Source: Bacillus rubiinfantis
GTDB lineage: Bacteria; Bacillota; Bacilli; Bacillales; Cytobacillaceae
Assembly: GCA_000752035.1 (NCBI GenBank)
Contig: CCFE01000030.1
Coordinates: forward strand, 264,374 to 328,373
Direction of reading: 5' to 3'
DNA length: 64,000 nucleotides
This document shows positions 27,287-35,374 of the stretch, piece by piece. The position numbers and the translations under genes were made by a program. Each line of letters begins with the position of its first letter. Position 1 is the first letter of the stretch. Below the pieces are notes generated by a model. It was not told the origin of the DNA, did not search any database, and saw only the letters and a program-made list of their open reading frames with translations.

Positions 27287-27778
27287 TTGTGGTGGAAAGC
27301 AAAAGAAGCAAAGCGTATGGAAAGTCAATCCTGGTTTAGTTATACAGTGGTACTGCCGGGCATCGATGAGGACGACCAGGAAGTAATGATTATGGGAAAC
27401 TATATAATAAAGAATTCTGGTAATGGTAACCTGCATAACCCCATCATCTGTATCAAAATTACGCCGCATCATGATGTCCATTTAGGGGGGAAAATTGGTT
27501 CTCCAACCCATACGGCTCTTGCCATAGATGGATCAAACAGCGGCGCATGGGAATATATCGATGACAACTGGAAAGAGAGTGCTCTCGAAACAGGCGAGCA
27601 TTGGTTACGTCCGAAGGGAGTTCAAGAGCTTGCCAGCAATCACAGCATCGCCTTCGCCCATGAAATACGCTTCCCATTACAAAAGAAGGAAAAGTACGTG
27701 AACATTGATGGGTTTATTTATTTTGATGAGCTCAAAGACGGATCCCCTGCGCTTAACAAAATTTCAGTAAACTACTAG
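27287..27778 (+). CDS. Unknown protein co-transcribed with cgeB homologue
   Basis: 163 residues, starting at TTG nine bases after AAGGAGG. The sequence is beta-rich with no membrane segment; the NSGNGNLHNPIICIKITP region suggests an immunoglobulin-like sandwich. I do not recognise a family. It ends nine bases before a CgeB-type gene, so the pair forms an operon, and it may be the surface acceptor or a partner of that glycosyltransferase. CATACAATGTAAAG near 27233, a sporulation-type -10 element, recurs before the sulfotransferase gene at 30797. Confidence 0.6.
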   Translation: MWWKAKEAKRMESQSWFSYTVVLPGIDEDDQEVMIMGNYIIKNSGNGNLHNPIICIKITPHHDVHLGGKIGSPTHTALAIDGSNSGAWEYIDDNWKESALETGEHWLRPKGVQELASNHSIAFAHEIRFPLQKKEKYVNIDGFIYFDELKDGSPALNKISVNY

Positions 27779-27787
27779 GGTGACAGC

Positions 27788-28753
27788 ATGAGAATACTAT
27801 TTATTTCTTCTGGTTATAAAGGAATCTATCAATGGTTTGAGACCTGTATTGTAAACGAATTAAAAAAAGGGCATGAAGTTCGCTTCGTTCAGTGTCATAG
27901 CGGTTTAGCCGCAATAAAGTCAGTGACAGCCTCATTTAAACCTGAAGCTGCATTAACACTGGTAGGTTTTTTACTACCGCTGGAGATTGTCCAATGGTTA
28001 AAAAAGCAAAACATTAAAACAGCAGTATGGTTTACCGAGGACCCTTATTATATGGACCGGACAATCCCCCTTGCTACTCATTACGACTACATTTTTTCTA
28101 TTGATACAGCCGCCTGCGACTATTATCAAAAGGAAAAAGGACACCAGCATGTTGTCCCGCTGCCGTTAGCTACCGCTCCAGAAGTGTTCTTGCCAAAGGA
28201 GACTGGGCCTAAATTTAAAAGCGACCTATGTATGGTCGGTTTTCCTTATCCAGATAGAGTAAAGATGATTCACTACTTACTCCAGAATACCTCTTGCAAA
28301 ATTGCTGTAGTCGGTAAATGGATGGGAGCTCTGTATAAATTTCGTCAGCATCCGAACATAAGAATTCATGAGGGCTGGTTCCAGCCGGCCATGATTGCGC
28401 AATATTATAATGGGGCAAAAATTGTCCTTAATAATCATCGGCCATTCAATCTCCAACAGAATCGTAACAGCTTAAAGATTATCGGAAAAAGTATTAATAA
28501 TCGAACCTTCGACGTCGCTGCCTGTGGGGCTTTTCAATTAATTGAATGGAAGGAAGATTTACCGAACCATTTTATAGAGGGTGAAGAAATCGTTTCATTT
28601 TTAAATTATCAAGACCTCCAGGAAAAAATCAGCTATTTCCTAAAAAATGAAGCAGAGAGAAAACAGATTGCGCACAAAGCTCGAGAACGTGTATTAAATG
28701 ACCACACATTTGAAAAACGTATCAATCAACTCATAACTTATATTGAAAAATAG
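27788..28753 (+). CDS. CgeB-family glycosyltransferase (first copy)
   Basis: 321 residues, close to B. subtilis CgeB (spore maturation protein). It has a GT-B-like fold. The N-terminal nucleotide-fold half begins MRILFISSGYKGIY, and the C-terminal half contains IAQYYNGAKIVLNNHR, the signature NNRTFDVAACGAFQLIEW, and EGEEIVSFLNYQDL. CgeB proteins modify the outermost spore layer with sugars. The ATG follows AGGGTGAC and is closely coupled to the gene before it. The second copy at 31478 shares the same blocks. Confidence 0.85.
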   Translation: MRILFISSGYKGIYQWFETCIVNELKKGHEVRFVQCHSGLAAIKSVTASFKPEAALTLVGFLLPLEIVQWLKKQNIKTAVWFTEDPYYMDRTIPLATHYDYIFSIDTAACDYYQKEKGHQHVVPLPLATAPEVFLPKETGPKFKSDLCMVGFPYPDRVKMIHYLLQNTSCKIAVVGKWMGALYKFRQHPNIRIHEGWFQPAMIAQYYNGAKIVLNNHRPFNLQQNRNSLKIIGKSINNRTFDVAACGAFQLIEWKEDLPNHFIEGEEIVSFLNYQDLQEKISYFLKNEAERKQIAHKARERVLNDHTFEKRINQLITYIEK

Positions 28754-28820
28754 GAACTAGTTATGTTGTCCAAAATTCGTAAAAATCAAAAGGCTACGAA
28801 AAACACGCAGCCAAGTTAAT

Positions 28821-29027
28821 TTATTTTCCTTTTCCCCACCCCGACTGTTTCGCAACTTTTTTACAAAGGCCGCAACCACCATTATATTTCCTTTGATAAG
28901 AGGTTCCGCCATGGGCTGAGTAACTTTGAAAACCAGTATGAAGTTTATTTCCTAAATAAAGAGACTGTGGTGAAGTTTGTGTTGCTGATGATGTTATCAC
29001 TTTTCTCACGCTTTGATTTCTATTCAA
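28821..29027 (-). CDS. Small Gly/Lys-rich protein, probable spore coat component
   Basis: 68 residues from a TTG eight bases after AAGGAGG; the longer ATG-initiated frame would put this ribosome site inside the gene. The composition is Ser, Gly, Tyr and Lys rich, with GGCGLCKKVAKQSGWGKGK at the C-terminus, including a CxxC pair. No family is recognised. Tyr/Gly/Lys-rich small proteins are typical of cross-linked spore coats. A SigK-like promoter lies directly upstream. Confidence 0.55.
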   Translation of the reverse strand: MNRNQSVRKVITSSATQTSPQSLYLGNKLHTGFQSYSAHGGTSYQRKYNGGCGLCKKVAKQSGWGKGK

Positions 29028-29064
29028 GCTGATTACCTCCTTAATTTTTCCATCATCTATCATT

Positions 29065-29092
29065 CAGTATATGAAAGAATTTGATTAGAGGT
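29065..29092 (-). promoter_or_regulatory. SigK-like promoter for the 68-residue protein
   Basis: On the minus strand, AC, 17 bases, then CATATACTG lies close to the SigK consensus, with one mismatch in the final TA. It is about 38 bases before the TTG start. Confidence 0.4.
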
Positions 29093-29110
29093 GTTCATAT
29101 GGACGCATAA

Positions 29111-29141
29111 AAGGAGTAAATGCTATCGTCATTTACTCCTT
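29111..29141 (-). terminator. Hairpin at the end of coiled-coil gene B
   Basis: AAGGAGTAAATG / CATTTACTCCTT is a 12-bp perfect inverted repeat with a short loop. It overlaps the stop codon of the coiled-coil gene; only a short T-run follows on the minus strand. Confidence 0.55.
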
Positions 29142-30587
29142 ATTTCCCTGGATTCCAAAGTTGGATTGCGTATTTGAAAATTGATGGACTTTTCTTTTTA
29201 AACTAAAGAAATCAGTTAAATTAGCGGTAGATTGATCGTATTCAGGTGTCCTTGGAGAATTCACACATTGCATGTTGAATTGATTAAGCCAACTCTTCTG
29301 AATATGGGGAGTAGGTTGTGGTACAGGTCTAGTAGTTTCCATAGTATCTTCCCAATTTATAATCACATTTCGTAATTCCTCAATAGTAGGCTGTTTCTCA
29401 CCCACCTTAAAGATTGGCAGTTTAATAACCAACTGTAACAATTCTTCTCTGTCCGCTACTAAAGATTGTAACAGCTGAAGTTTGTCGTTAAGTTGCTGAT
29501 TTTCATCAAGGGCTATTTCCAGTTCTTCCTTATATTTATTACTGTTGTTTTGTTCTGCTAGTAAGGAAGCTTGTAGCTCCTCATATATTGGACCGCTTTC
29601 CCGCTCCATTTGTTCAAGTTGAAGTAATGTTTGCTGTGCTTGAAGAAAGTCCTCTTTTAGTTCTGTAATTTTACTTTCTAACTCTTGTTTCTGCAGTAGC
29701 GATTGTTCATAAATCTCGTTTAATTTAACTAATTGTTGCACTAACAATTGCTTATCCTTTTTGGCCTGGTTTAATTCAATATGTTTTGCCTCTAATTGCT
29801 GTTTCAATATCGCTGTCATGCTGACTAACTGCTTTGTTTCTGTAAAAACTTCCTGAATATTAGTAGAAATATGATCGATTCGTTTTTTATCCACTGTTCT
29901 TTGCTTTGTTAATTCTGCGATCTGTTCAACATAGGAGGTATTTTGTTCTTCAAGTTCTGCTATGCGCTGTTCATATTCTGTCTTTTTATTTGCATGGTTT
30001 TGTTCTTCTTCACGAGTTTTGTTGAACTCGATAACTAATTGGCGTAAGGTCTCGTTTTCCTTTGCCAACTGCGAATTTTCCGTACGTATTTTTTCAAGTT
30101 CAGTTTTGATGACCATATTTTTCCTATGCAAGTGTTGTTCTTCAACAGCCATTTGCTGCAGTTTCTCTATTTGACTCTTCAAGTTGGCAATTTCTGTTTC
30201 GTAGCATTCCGCCCTTCTCTGAAATAGAGAAATTTCTTGCTCTAACTCATCAACAGTTTGGTGAAGCTGATGATTTTCGCGGGCATAGGCTTCCATGCTT
30301 TCAATCATGTCTCCATTGTTAAATTTTGCAAAATACTGTTTATATGCATGTAGTTTTTCACTCAATCCATTTATATCTTTTATATGTTCATCCCGCTCAA
30401 ATAGTAGTTCCTGAAGCTTACCTTTTTGCTGTTGGTGCTGCCGTTGTAGCATTCGTATCTGTGATCGGTACTTGTCTTTTAGCTGCTCCTTTTCCACTTG
30501 CGCCAATGACAGTTCTGAATTAAGATGGATAATTTTCTGAATTAATTGAACAGGTGTCAGCTTTTCCAGTTGACTTGGCTTCATCAT
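29133..30587 (-). CDS. Coiled-coil protein B, probable spore-surface component
   Basis: 484 residues, almost entirely coiled coil from about residue 10 to 400 (dense Glu, Gln, Lys and Leu heptads), followed by a non-helical tail. It has no ATPase motifs, so it is not an SMC-type protein. The tail STANLTDFFSLKRK corresponds to TTMDFFTLRNKT in coiled-coil protein A, indicating a shared docking motif. AGGGGGC precedes the ATG. The promoter carries a sporulation-type element (30622 to 30649). It probably builds fibres or a scaffold in a spore layer; that is an inference. Confidence 0.65.
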   Translation of the reverse strand: MMKPSQLEKLTPVQLIQKIIHLNSELSLAQVEKEQLKDKYRSQIRMLQRQHQQQKGKLQELLFERDEHIKDINGLSEKLHAYKQYFAKFNNGDMIESMEAYARENHQLHQTVDELEQEISLFQRRAECYETEIANLKSQIEKLQQMAVEEQHLHRKNMVIKTELEKIRTENSQLAKENETLRQLVIEFNKTREEEQNHANKKTEYEQRIAELEEQNTSYVEQIAELTKQRTVDKKRIDHISTNIQEVFTETKQLVSMTAILKQQLEAKHIELNQAKKDKQLLVQQLVKLNEIYEQSLLQKQELESKITELKEDFLQAQQTLLQLEQMERESGPIYEELQASLLAEQNNSNKYKEELEIALDENQQLNDKLQLLQSLVADREELLQLVIKLPIFKVGEKQPTIEELRNVIINWEDTMETTRPVPQPTPHIQKSWLNQFNMQCVNSPRTPEYDQSTANLTDFFSLKRKVHQFSNTQSNFGIQGNKE

Positions 30588-30621
30588 GGTTCTTTAGCCC
30601 CCTTAGGTCAAACGCCTTCTT

Positions 30622-30649
30622 CATTGTATGCAGGAAAGAAAAAAACCGT
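30622..30649 (-). promoter_or_regulatory. SigK/SigE-like promoter for coiled-coil gene B
   Basis: On the minus strand, AC, 17 bases, then CATACAATG. CATACAAT matches the SigE -10 exactly and is close to SigK. The same CATACAATG occurs before the genes at 27287 and 30797. Confidence 0.45.
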
Positions 30650-30796
30650 GTATTTAACTTGAATGGCTTCGTCACTGAAATAAATCAATTTAGGATATCA
30701 CATAGGCGGTGTTTAACATACAATGTAAAGAAATTTATCCCCTGTTACGTGGTAACTTATTTCAAAATTCGTAATTACTCAGAGGAGTTGTTCAAA

Positions 30797-31459
30797 TTGG
30801 GAGAGAAAACAAAATTATTTCTAGTACTTTGCCTTCATCGATCTGGGTCAAGTGCAACTGCTGGGGTGCTGCATTTATTAGGTATCCATATGGGGGACAA
30901 ATTACTACCAGCCTCGCCTTCTAATGAAAAAGGTCATTTTGAAAACAGTGAGTTTGTGAAACTCAATGATGAAATTCTTCGAAATGCAAAGGGGTCTTGG
31001 AACCATCCACCGAGCCGAGAAAGAATTGCAGCTTCTCGTTTTCCAGCTGCCCCAATCCAAGCCTTTATTGAAAATAATAAGAAGGCCATTTGGGGTCTCA
31101 AGGATCCAAGAACACTTTTAACCTTTGAAATATGGAAACCATATTTAGAAGAAGCTGCCGACATCACTTATGTTTTTGTGCACCGTCCCTTTGAAGCCTC
31201 GGTCAGTTCCTTGACTAGCCGCGATCGTATTAGCACTGGACATGCGTTGAGCATTTTAACCCCATATTTGAAAAATTTATATCATTATCGACATAATTAT
31301 GGTATACCTGCCAGTCGCATTATCGATGTCAATTTTCAGGATATCGTAAGAAACCCGGAGCCATTTGTTCGTGAGATTAATACAAACATTGGCATGCCAA
31401 CAGATTATCAGCTTAACGAGGTAAAACAATTCCTAGATTTATCTTTGAAAAAATTTTAA
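30797..31459 (+). CDS. Sulfotransferase-family protein 1
   Basis: About 220 residues, starting at TTG nine bases after AGAGGAG; the longer open frame upstream overlaps the promoter region. LFLVLCLHRSGSSATAGVL is a P-loop-like 5'-phosphosulfate binding segment (about residues 7 to 25). WGLKDPRTLLTFEIW and YVFVHRPFEASVSSL supply the second half of the PAPS site, with the RP-x4-S 3'-phosphate loop. It should transfer sulfate from PAPS to a sugar or Tyr hydroxyl. The acceptor is unknown; the neighbours are spore glycosyltransferases. Confidence 0.78.
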   Translation: MGEKTKLFLVLCLHRSGSSATAGVLHLLGIHMGDKLLPASPSNEKGHFENSEFVKLNDEILRNAKGSWNHPPSRERIAASRFPAAPIQAFIENNKKAIWGLKDPRTLLTFEIWKPYLEEAADITYVFVHRPFEASVSSLTSRDRISTGHALSILTPYLKNLYHYRHNYGIPASRIIDVNFQDIVRNPEPFVREINTNIGMPTDYQLNEVKQFLDLSLKKF

Positions 31460-31477
31460 CTTTTTCCGAAAGCAACA

Positions 31478-32470
31478 TTATCGGTTTGCCAGAATCTCAT
31501 TGTTTAGTTTGTTGATTAGTTCTTGAAAGCGGACAATATACGTGTGGTCCTCGAGTGTACGCGCAAACGCCCGCTCTGCTATTTCGTTTCTTTCAGCCTC
31601 ATGTTGTAAATAGTAATCAATTTTTTGTTTTAAATCTTCAATCCCTTGATAACAGATCATTTCTTCTCCGAGATGGTAATAATTTTTCAGGTCTCGACGG
31701 CAGGTAGCCAATTGAAAAGCCTTGCAGGCAGCAATATCAAAGGTCCGATTGTTGGGCGTATAGGCAGGTATATTGCGCGGATTTCGATTGACATCATTTG
31801 GAATTCGATGAATATTGAGAACTATTTTAGCACCATTATAATACTTGGCTGTTTCCTGCGGTGGGATCGTTCGATTCAAAATGTGGGGTTTTAATATCGC
31901 AAAGTGTTTTAGTCTTTCCCACCAGCGGCCAATAATGATAAATTTTTTCTTTCTTAAATACGGTGTCAACTCATCGAACAGTCTCAGCCGATTTGGTAAT
32001 GCGCTGCCAACAAAGCAAATATCAGATTTATATTGATCCGAAACCTCCATAGGAGAATAAAAACTCGGATTTACCGCCAGCGGCAGATGGAGAGCTTTGA
32101 TTCCATGATTTCGGTAAACGGGTACAGAGCCGGAATCTTCGGTTATCACAAACTGATACTGCCGTGCCAGCGGCAGATGGTACGTAATTAGATAAGGATC
32201 ATCGACGAGGTACAGTCCCAATGGGATATTATATCTTTTCAATCGCGCAATCGTATCCGGGGTAAGCGAGCGATTTAAAGAGAGGATGACATCTGGTTTA
32301 AATGTTTGGATTTTATTATATAATGTTTGGATTCTTTCACGGTCAGAATGATAACAGGCAAACGCAAATGCAGAGCCGGAAGCCTTCTCCAGCTCTCTAA
32401 AGGCAGAAATGAAGTTAGGATCTAAGTAAGATAATGTTTTTGTCCCTGAAGAAATAAATAGCAGTCTCAT
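31478..32470 (-). CDS. CgeB-family glycosyltransferase (second copy)
   Basis: 330 residues, with the same layout as the copy at 27788: it starts MRLLFISSGTKTLSY and later has TAKYYNGAKIVLNIHR, the signature NNRTFDIAACKAFQL, and LGEEMICYQGIEDL. The shared blocks show the two are paralogues with a common GT-B-type fold. AGGAGTG precedes the ATG. It lies 62 bases after the CgeD-like gene and is probably the last gene of an operon with that gene and a sulfotransferase. The presumed role is adding a sugar to the spore surface. Confidence 0.85.
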   Translation of the reverse strand: MRLLFISSGTKTLSYLDPNFISAFRELEKASGSAFAFACYHSDRERIQTLYNKIQTFKPDVILSLNRSLTPDTIARLKRYNIPLGLYLVDDPYLITYHLPLARQYQFVITEDSGSVPVYRNHGIKALHLPLAVNPSFYSPMEVSDQYKSDICFVGSALPNRLRLFDELTPYLRKKKFIIIGRWWERLKHFAILKPHILNRTIPPQETAKYYNGAKIVLNIHRIPNDVNRNPRNIPAYTPNNRTFDIAACKAFQLATCRRDLKNYYHLGEEMICYQGIEDLKQKIDYYLQHEAERNEIAERAFARTLEDHTYIVRFQELINKLNNEILANR

Positions 32471-32532
32471 TTTTTCACTCCTAATCTAGCAGCTGGTGCT
32501 TGCTGATACATTCTATACTTTAGATTTGTAAA

Positions 32533-33828
32533 TTACATTAAGTTATTTTTCACGTAACTGAACGACTTCCCCCTTGGGAATTTAGGAAGGAAAGTTGGCG
32601 GCAATGTTACCGCTTTACTATCAGACAGTTTCAACCGTTTTAGCACCTCGTGCTGGATAGGATGTAAGCGATTATTATAGCTAAGGAAGAATTGTTGGTT
32701 ACTTTTCCAAAGGACTCCATTAGGAAGGATGTTTTGAATAGTATTTAAAGGCTCAATAATTTGCTGCGAATTAGGAATTGCTTCGATGGTTTTATCATCT
32801 ACCATCACAATTTCATTGGGATTGAATTGAAAATAATTAAATGTATTCATATTTTTGATTAAATAGCGCCGATTGTTTTGCAAATAATAAATAGCCGGTG
32901 CATTTTTGGATTTGACGAGTCTTTGGTTAGGGAATAATGCCGGTGATAGTAATACATTTTCATCAACAGGGGCACCTTCATCATATTTGAACAAAAAAGG
33001 GTCAGGGATTTTAATAATGCTATTTTTTGAATAATGTAATCTCGTCATCATTTCCTCTGAAATCTTTCGGCGTTTCTGCTGATCAATTAGATAAACATCT
33101 TTGGCAAGCCCTCTTATTAATGTCCCATCCGGTATCGTATTTGGAACATGCAAGTAAAGCCGCTGAAAGGATTCAGGAAATTTCCAAGCAACATCTAAAA
33201 CCTGAGGAATAGGATAAAATGGCTGAAGTTGATTAAGCCTAGTCCAAAACGCCGCATCCCCATTCAGCCAAAATTGTGGGTCATCATCCCAATAGCTTTG
33301 ATATTTATTAAAAACCTGGTTGGCTATTTTCCTCGTATGCATGACTGAACAATGGTCAACCCTGTTAGCGGCTTTATGCAAAATTCCATAGTTTTTTCGA
33401 ACAAATTCTTGGGTGACTGTTTGGTTATGACCATATACCTTAACAAGCTGTTCAGAATATACAATTTGTACTGTTTTATTCTTCTCTAGATAATTAACCA
33501 TTACTTTCAGGCGTTGCGGCAAATAGATATTATCATCGGTAAGATATGAAAGATACTTGCCTCGTGAGTCGGCGATTGCCTGATTAATCAACGTAGCATA
33601 TCTTGTTGTCTTGTAACGGTCACTTTCGGCAACATGACTATTATAATAGTAAATCCGTGGATGATCTAAAAACTGTTCAATTACGCCCACAGTTTCTTCA
33701 TTCGAATTATCATCCATAATAAACAATTCCCAATGCGGATAAGTTTGCTTGATAACACTTTCAATTGCCTGACCAACAGAAGCTGATTTATTATAGCTAG
33801 TTAGAATAATTGATACTAACGGGTTCAT
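32533..33828 (-). CDS. cgeD: CgeD-like GT2 glycosyltransferase with three C-terminal repeats
   Basis: 431 residues. The GT-A domain (1 to about 240) starts VSIILTSYNKSASVGQAIES, with DDNSNEET and the metal-binding YLTDDNIYLP, close to B. subtilis CgeD, a spore maturation glycosyltransferase. The rest (about 245 to 431) is three imperfect repeats of about 55 residues, each with an aromatic block followed by RR or NR (VYLIDQQKRRKI, IYYLQNNRRYLI, FFLSYNNRLHPI), a repeat type found in cell-surface proteins. CAGGAGGTAA precedes the ATG. It follows the sulfotransferase gene by 22 bases. Confidence 0.82.
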   Translation of the reverse strand: MNPLVSIILTSYNKSASVGQAIESVIKQTYPHWELFIMDDNSNEETVGVIEQFLDHPRIYYYNSHVAESDRYKTTRYATLINQAIADSRGKYLSYLTDDNIYLPQRLKVMVNYLEKNKTVQIVYSEQLVKVYGHNQTVTQEFVRKNYGILHKAANRVDHCSVMHTRKIANQVFNKYQSYWDDDPQFWLNGDAAFWTRLNQLQPFYPIPQVLDVAWKFPESFQRLYLHVPNTIPDGTLIRGLAKDVYLIDQQKRRKISEEMMTRLHYSKNSIIKIPDPFLFKYDEGAPVDENVLLSPALFPNQRLVKSKNAPAIYYLQNNRRYLIKNMNTFNYFQFNPNEIVMVDDKTIEAIPNSQQIIEPLNTIQNILPNGVLWKSNQQFFLSYNNRLHPIQHEVLKRLKLSDSKAVTLPPTFLPKFPRGKSFSYVKNNLM

Positions 33829-33850
33829 ATATTACCTCCTGAACATCCTA

Positions 33851-34582
33851 TTAATTCCACAGGAAATTTTGCTTTAAAAGCTGATAGAGCCTTAAATTAT
33901 ACGGTCTATAGTAGGCTGATAATTTTAACGATTCATCCGGAGGCATCTCATCATAATCGCCTTTCAGCAATGGTTCATAATGAGTTAATTTAATTGCTGG
34001 GAGTCCTAAAAAGTGAAAAACTCTTTGTAATACTCGCTCTGGTTCTGTGAAGAACTGTTCACTTTGCAATACTAAGATTTGATTTCTCGGGAATAATTTG
34101 AACCAGCGCTTTAGCTGTTCAGCATAGAGCCCTCGAGTGACAATTCCATCAAAATCCCTCTCCAGTGCCTCCGCAAAAGTTACTATGTCGCCTCCTTCAC
34201 AAATCAACTCAGGATGTTGATTTTTCAACTCCATCTGATAGTGGGAGTAAGCCCGATCAACTGGGTTTCTTAATAGCACAATTAGCTTTACATTTGGCAT
34301 ATGTTGGAATACAAGTTGCGGTACATTTTCCTCATAAATATATTTAGGAGTTGCTTCACCGCTTAAAACTTTCCGACCATTGACTGGCTTAGGCGGAAAT
34401 TGGCTTTTATACCAATCGAACCCATTCTCATAATACAGATCAAAAAAATGCAGTTCCTTTTCGTTTGGGGCGAGTATTTGCGGATGCTGGATTAAATAGT
34501 GAAATAACGAAGTCGTGCCACACTTTTGAGCACCAATAATAAGAAAATCCGGTAAGGTGCGAACTTTTTTTTGTTTGCTCAT
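33851..34582 (-). CDS. Sulfotransferase-family protein 2
   Basis: 243 residues and the clearest PAPS-dependent sulfotransferase here. FLIIGAQKCGTTSLFHYL is the 5'-phosphosulfate loop, Lys-Glu-Leu-His-Phe-Phe follows in the usual place, and IVLLRNPVDRAYSHYQM is the 3'-phosphate loop. It resembles heparan-sulfate-type sulfotransferases that act on polysaccharide hydroxyl or amino groups. GGAG precedes the ATG. It is the first gene of the sulfotransferase-cgeD-cgeB operon, which suggests sulfation of the same glycan. Confidence 0.88.
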   Translation of the reverse strand: MSKQKKVRTLPDFLIIGAQKCGTTSLFHYLIQHPQILAPNEKELHFFDLYYENGFDWYKSQFPPKPVNGRKVLSGEATPKYIYEENVPQLVFQHMPNVKLIVLLRNPVDRAYSHYQMELKNQHPELICEGGDIVTFAEALERDFDGIVTRGLYAEQLKRWFKLFPRNQILVLQSEQFFTEPERVLQRVFHFLGLPAIKLTHYEPLLKGDYDEMPPDESLKLSAYYRPYNLRLYQLLKQNFLWN

Positions 34583-34764
34583 TTCCTTCTCCCCTTGAAT
34601 TCCGTTAATGATAATTTATTCAATTTGCTCGAAGCTGATTGGACTAACATACATGGTTATGGCAACAAGTTAATCCAGCCTAGAATATGATTTGTTCAGC
34701 TATTCAATTGATCTCCTCATTGAGAAAAAAGTGGAATTTAATCGATTATGGTTTTTCTACCTAA

Positions 34765-34791
34765 ACATCATGTCAAAAAAAACATATCGTA
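34765..34791 (+). promoter_or_regulatory. SigK-type promoter for the beta-sandwich protein
   Basis: AC, 16 bases, then CATATCGTA fits AC-N16-CATANNNTA exactly. It lies about 75 bases before the start of the 34866 gene. The rest of the 280-base gap to the divergent sulfotransferase gene shows nothing else clear. Confidence 0.55.
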
Positions 34792-34865
34792 TATTGACAA
34801 GCCTCTCAAAAATCAGATTTAGCTAAGAGGAGAATGTCAAAATACTACTAATGAAAGGGGAAAGA

Positions 34866-35300
34866 ATGATGCCAAATATCGATCGCGTTCGTAACGGCGG
34901 ATTTGAGCAATCAACAACTACAGTTGCACCATTTTGGACTGGGACTGGGACACTCGAAACTGCTGCAGACAATGACCAGCTTTTAGGAAATAATAATGCT
35001 GATATCGACCCAGGAGAATTCATCTCCCAAACATTGCTGCCGCTGCAAGTAGGAGAAACATATGAATTCTCTGCTGCCATCCATTTTGATGTCGGGGCAC
35101 CTACAACAGGAACCTATGATGTCGTCATTTCCGGAAACGCAACACGCAGCTTCAATGCTGTAAATATGGGCAGTGCCGCTGCTGGTTATGTCTACTTCAT
35201 CTTCCAATTTACTGCCACAACAGCAAATGCTACCTTAACAATTACGAACAATACTGATGCACAGTCTGATATTGATGTTGTCTCCATCTATAGAAAGTAG
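34866..35300 (+). CDS. Beta-sandwich protein, NTTRR-F1/CBM-like, probable spore-surface protein
   Basis: About 144 residues forming one jelly-roll-like domain. RVRNGGFEQSTTTVAPFWTG near the N-terminus and the QTLLPLQVGETYEFSAAIHF stretch are characteristic of carbohydrate-binding modules and of the NTTRR-F1 domain that precedes collagen-like repeats in Bacillus exosporium proteins. Here no triplet repeat follows. There is no signal peptide, as expected for a mother-cell protein assembled on the forespore. AAAGGGG precedes two ATG codons (34866 and 34869), and either may be used. It may be the glycan acceptor or binder. Confidence 0.65.
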   Translation: MMPNIDRVRNGGFEQSTTTVAPFWTGTGTLETAADNDQLLGNNNADIDPGEFISQTLLPLQVGETYEFSAAIHFDVGAPTTGTYDVVISGNATRSFNAVNMGSAAAGYVYFIFQFTATTANATLTITNNTDAQSDIDVVSIYRK

Positions 35301-35323
35301 CCAATTTAGGTAGTATGTAACAG

Positions 35324-35360
35324 AGATAGCTTGCAGTCTCAGACTGCAAGCTATCTTTTC
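35324..35360 (+). terminator. Terminator after the beta-sandwich gene
   Basis: A perfect 16-bp stem (AGATAGCTTGCAGTCT and its complement) with a single-base loop is followed by TTTTC. The next gene starts only 18 bases after it. Confidence 0.85.
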
Positions 35361-35374
35361 TAAACATCCAAATA

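Noticed and set aside
30554..30796. An N-terminal extension of sulfotransferase 1
   Set aside because: The extended frame starts inside the divergent coiled-coil gene and crosses both promoter regions. AGAGGAG before the TTG at 30797 and the family N-terminus fit the shorter protein.
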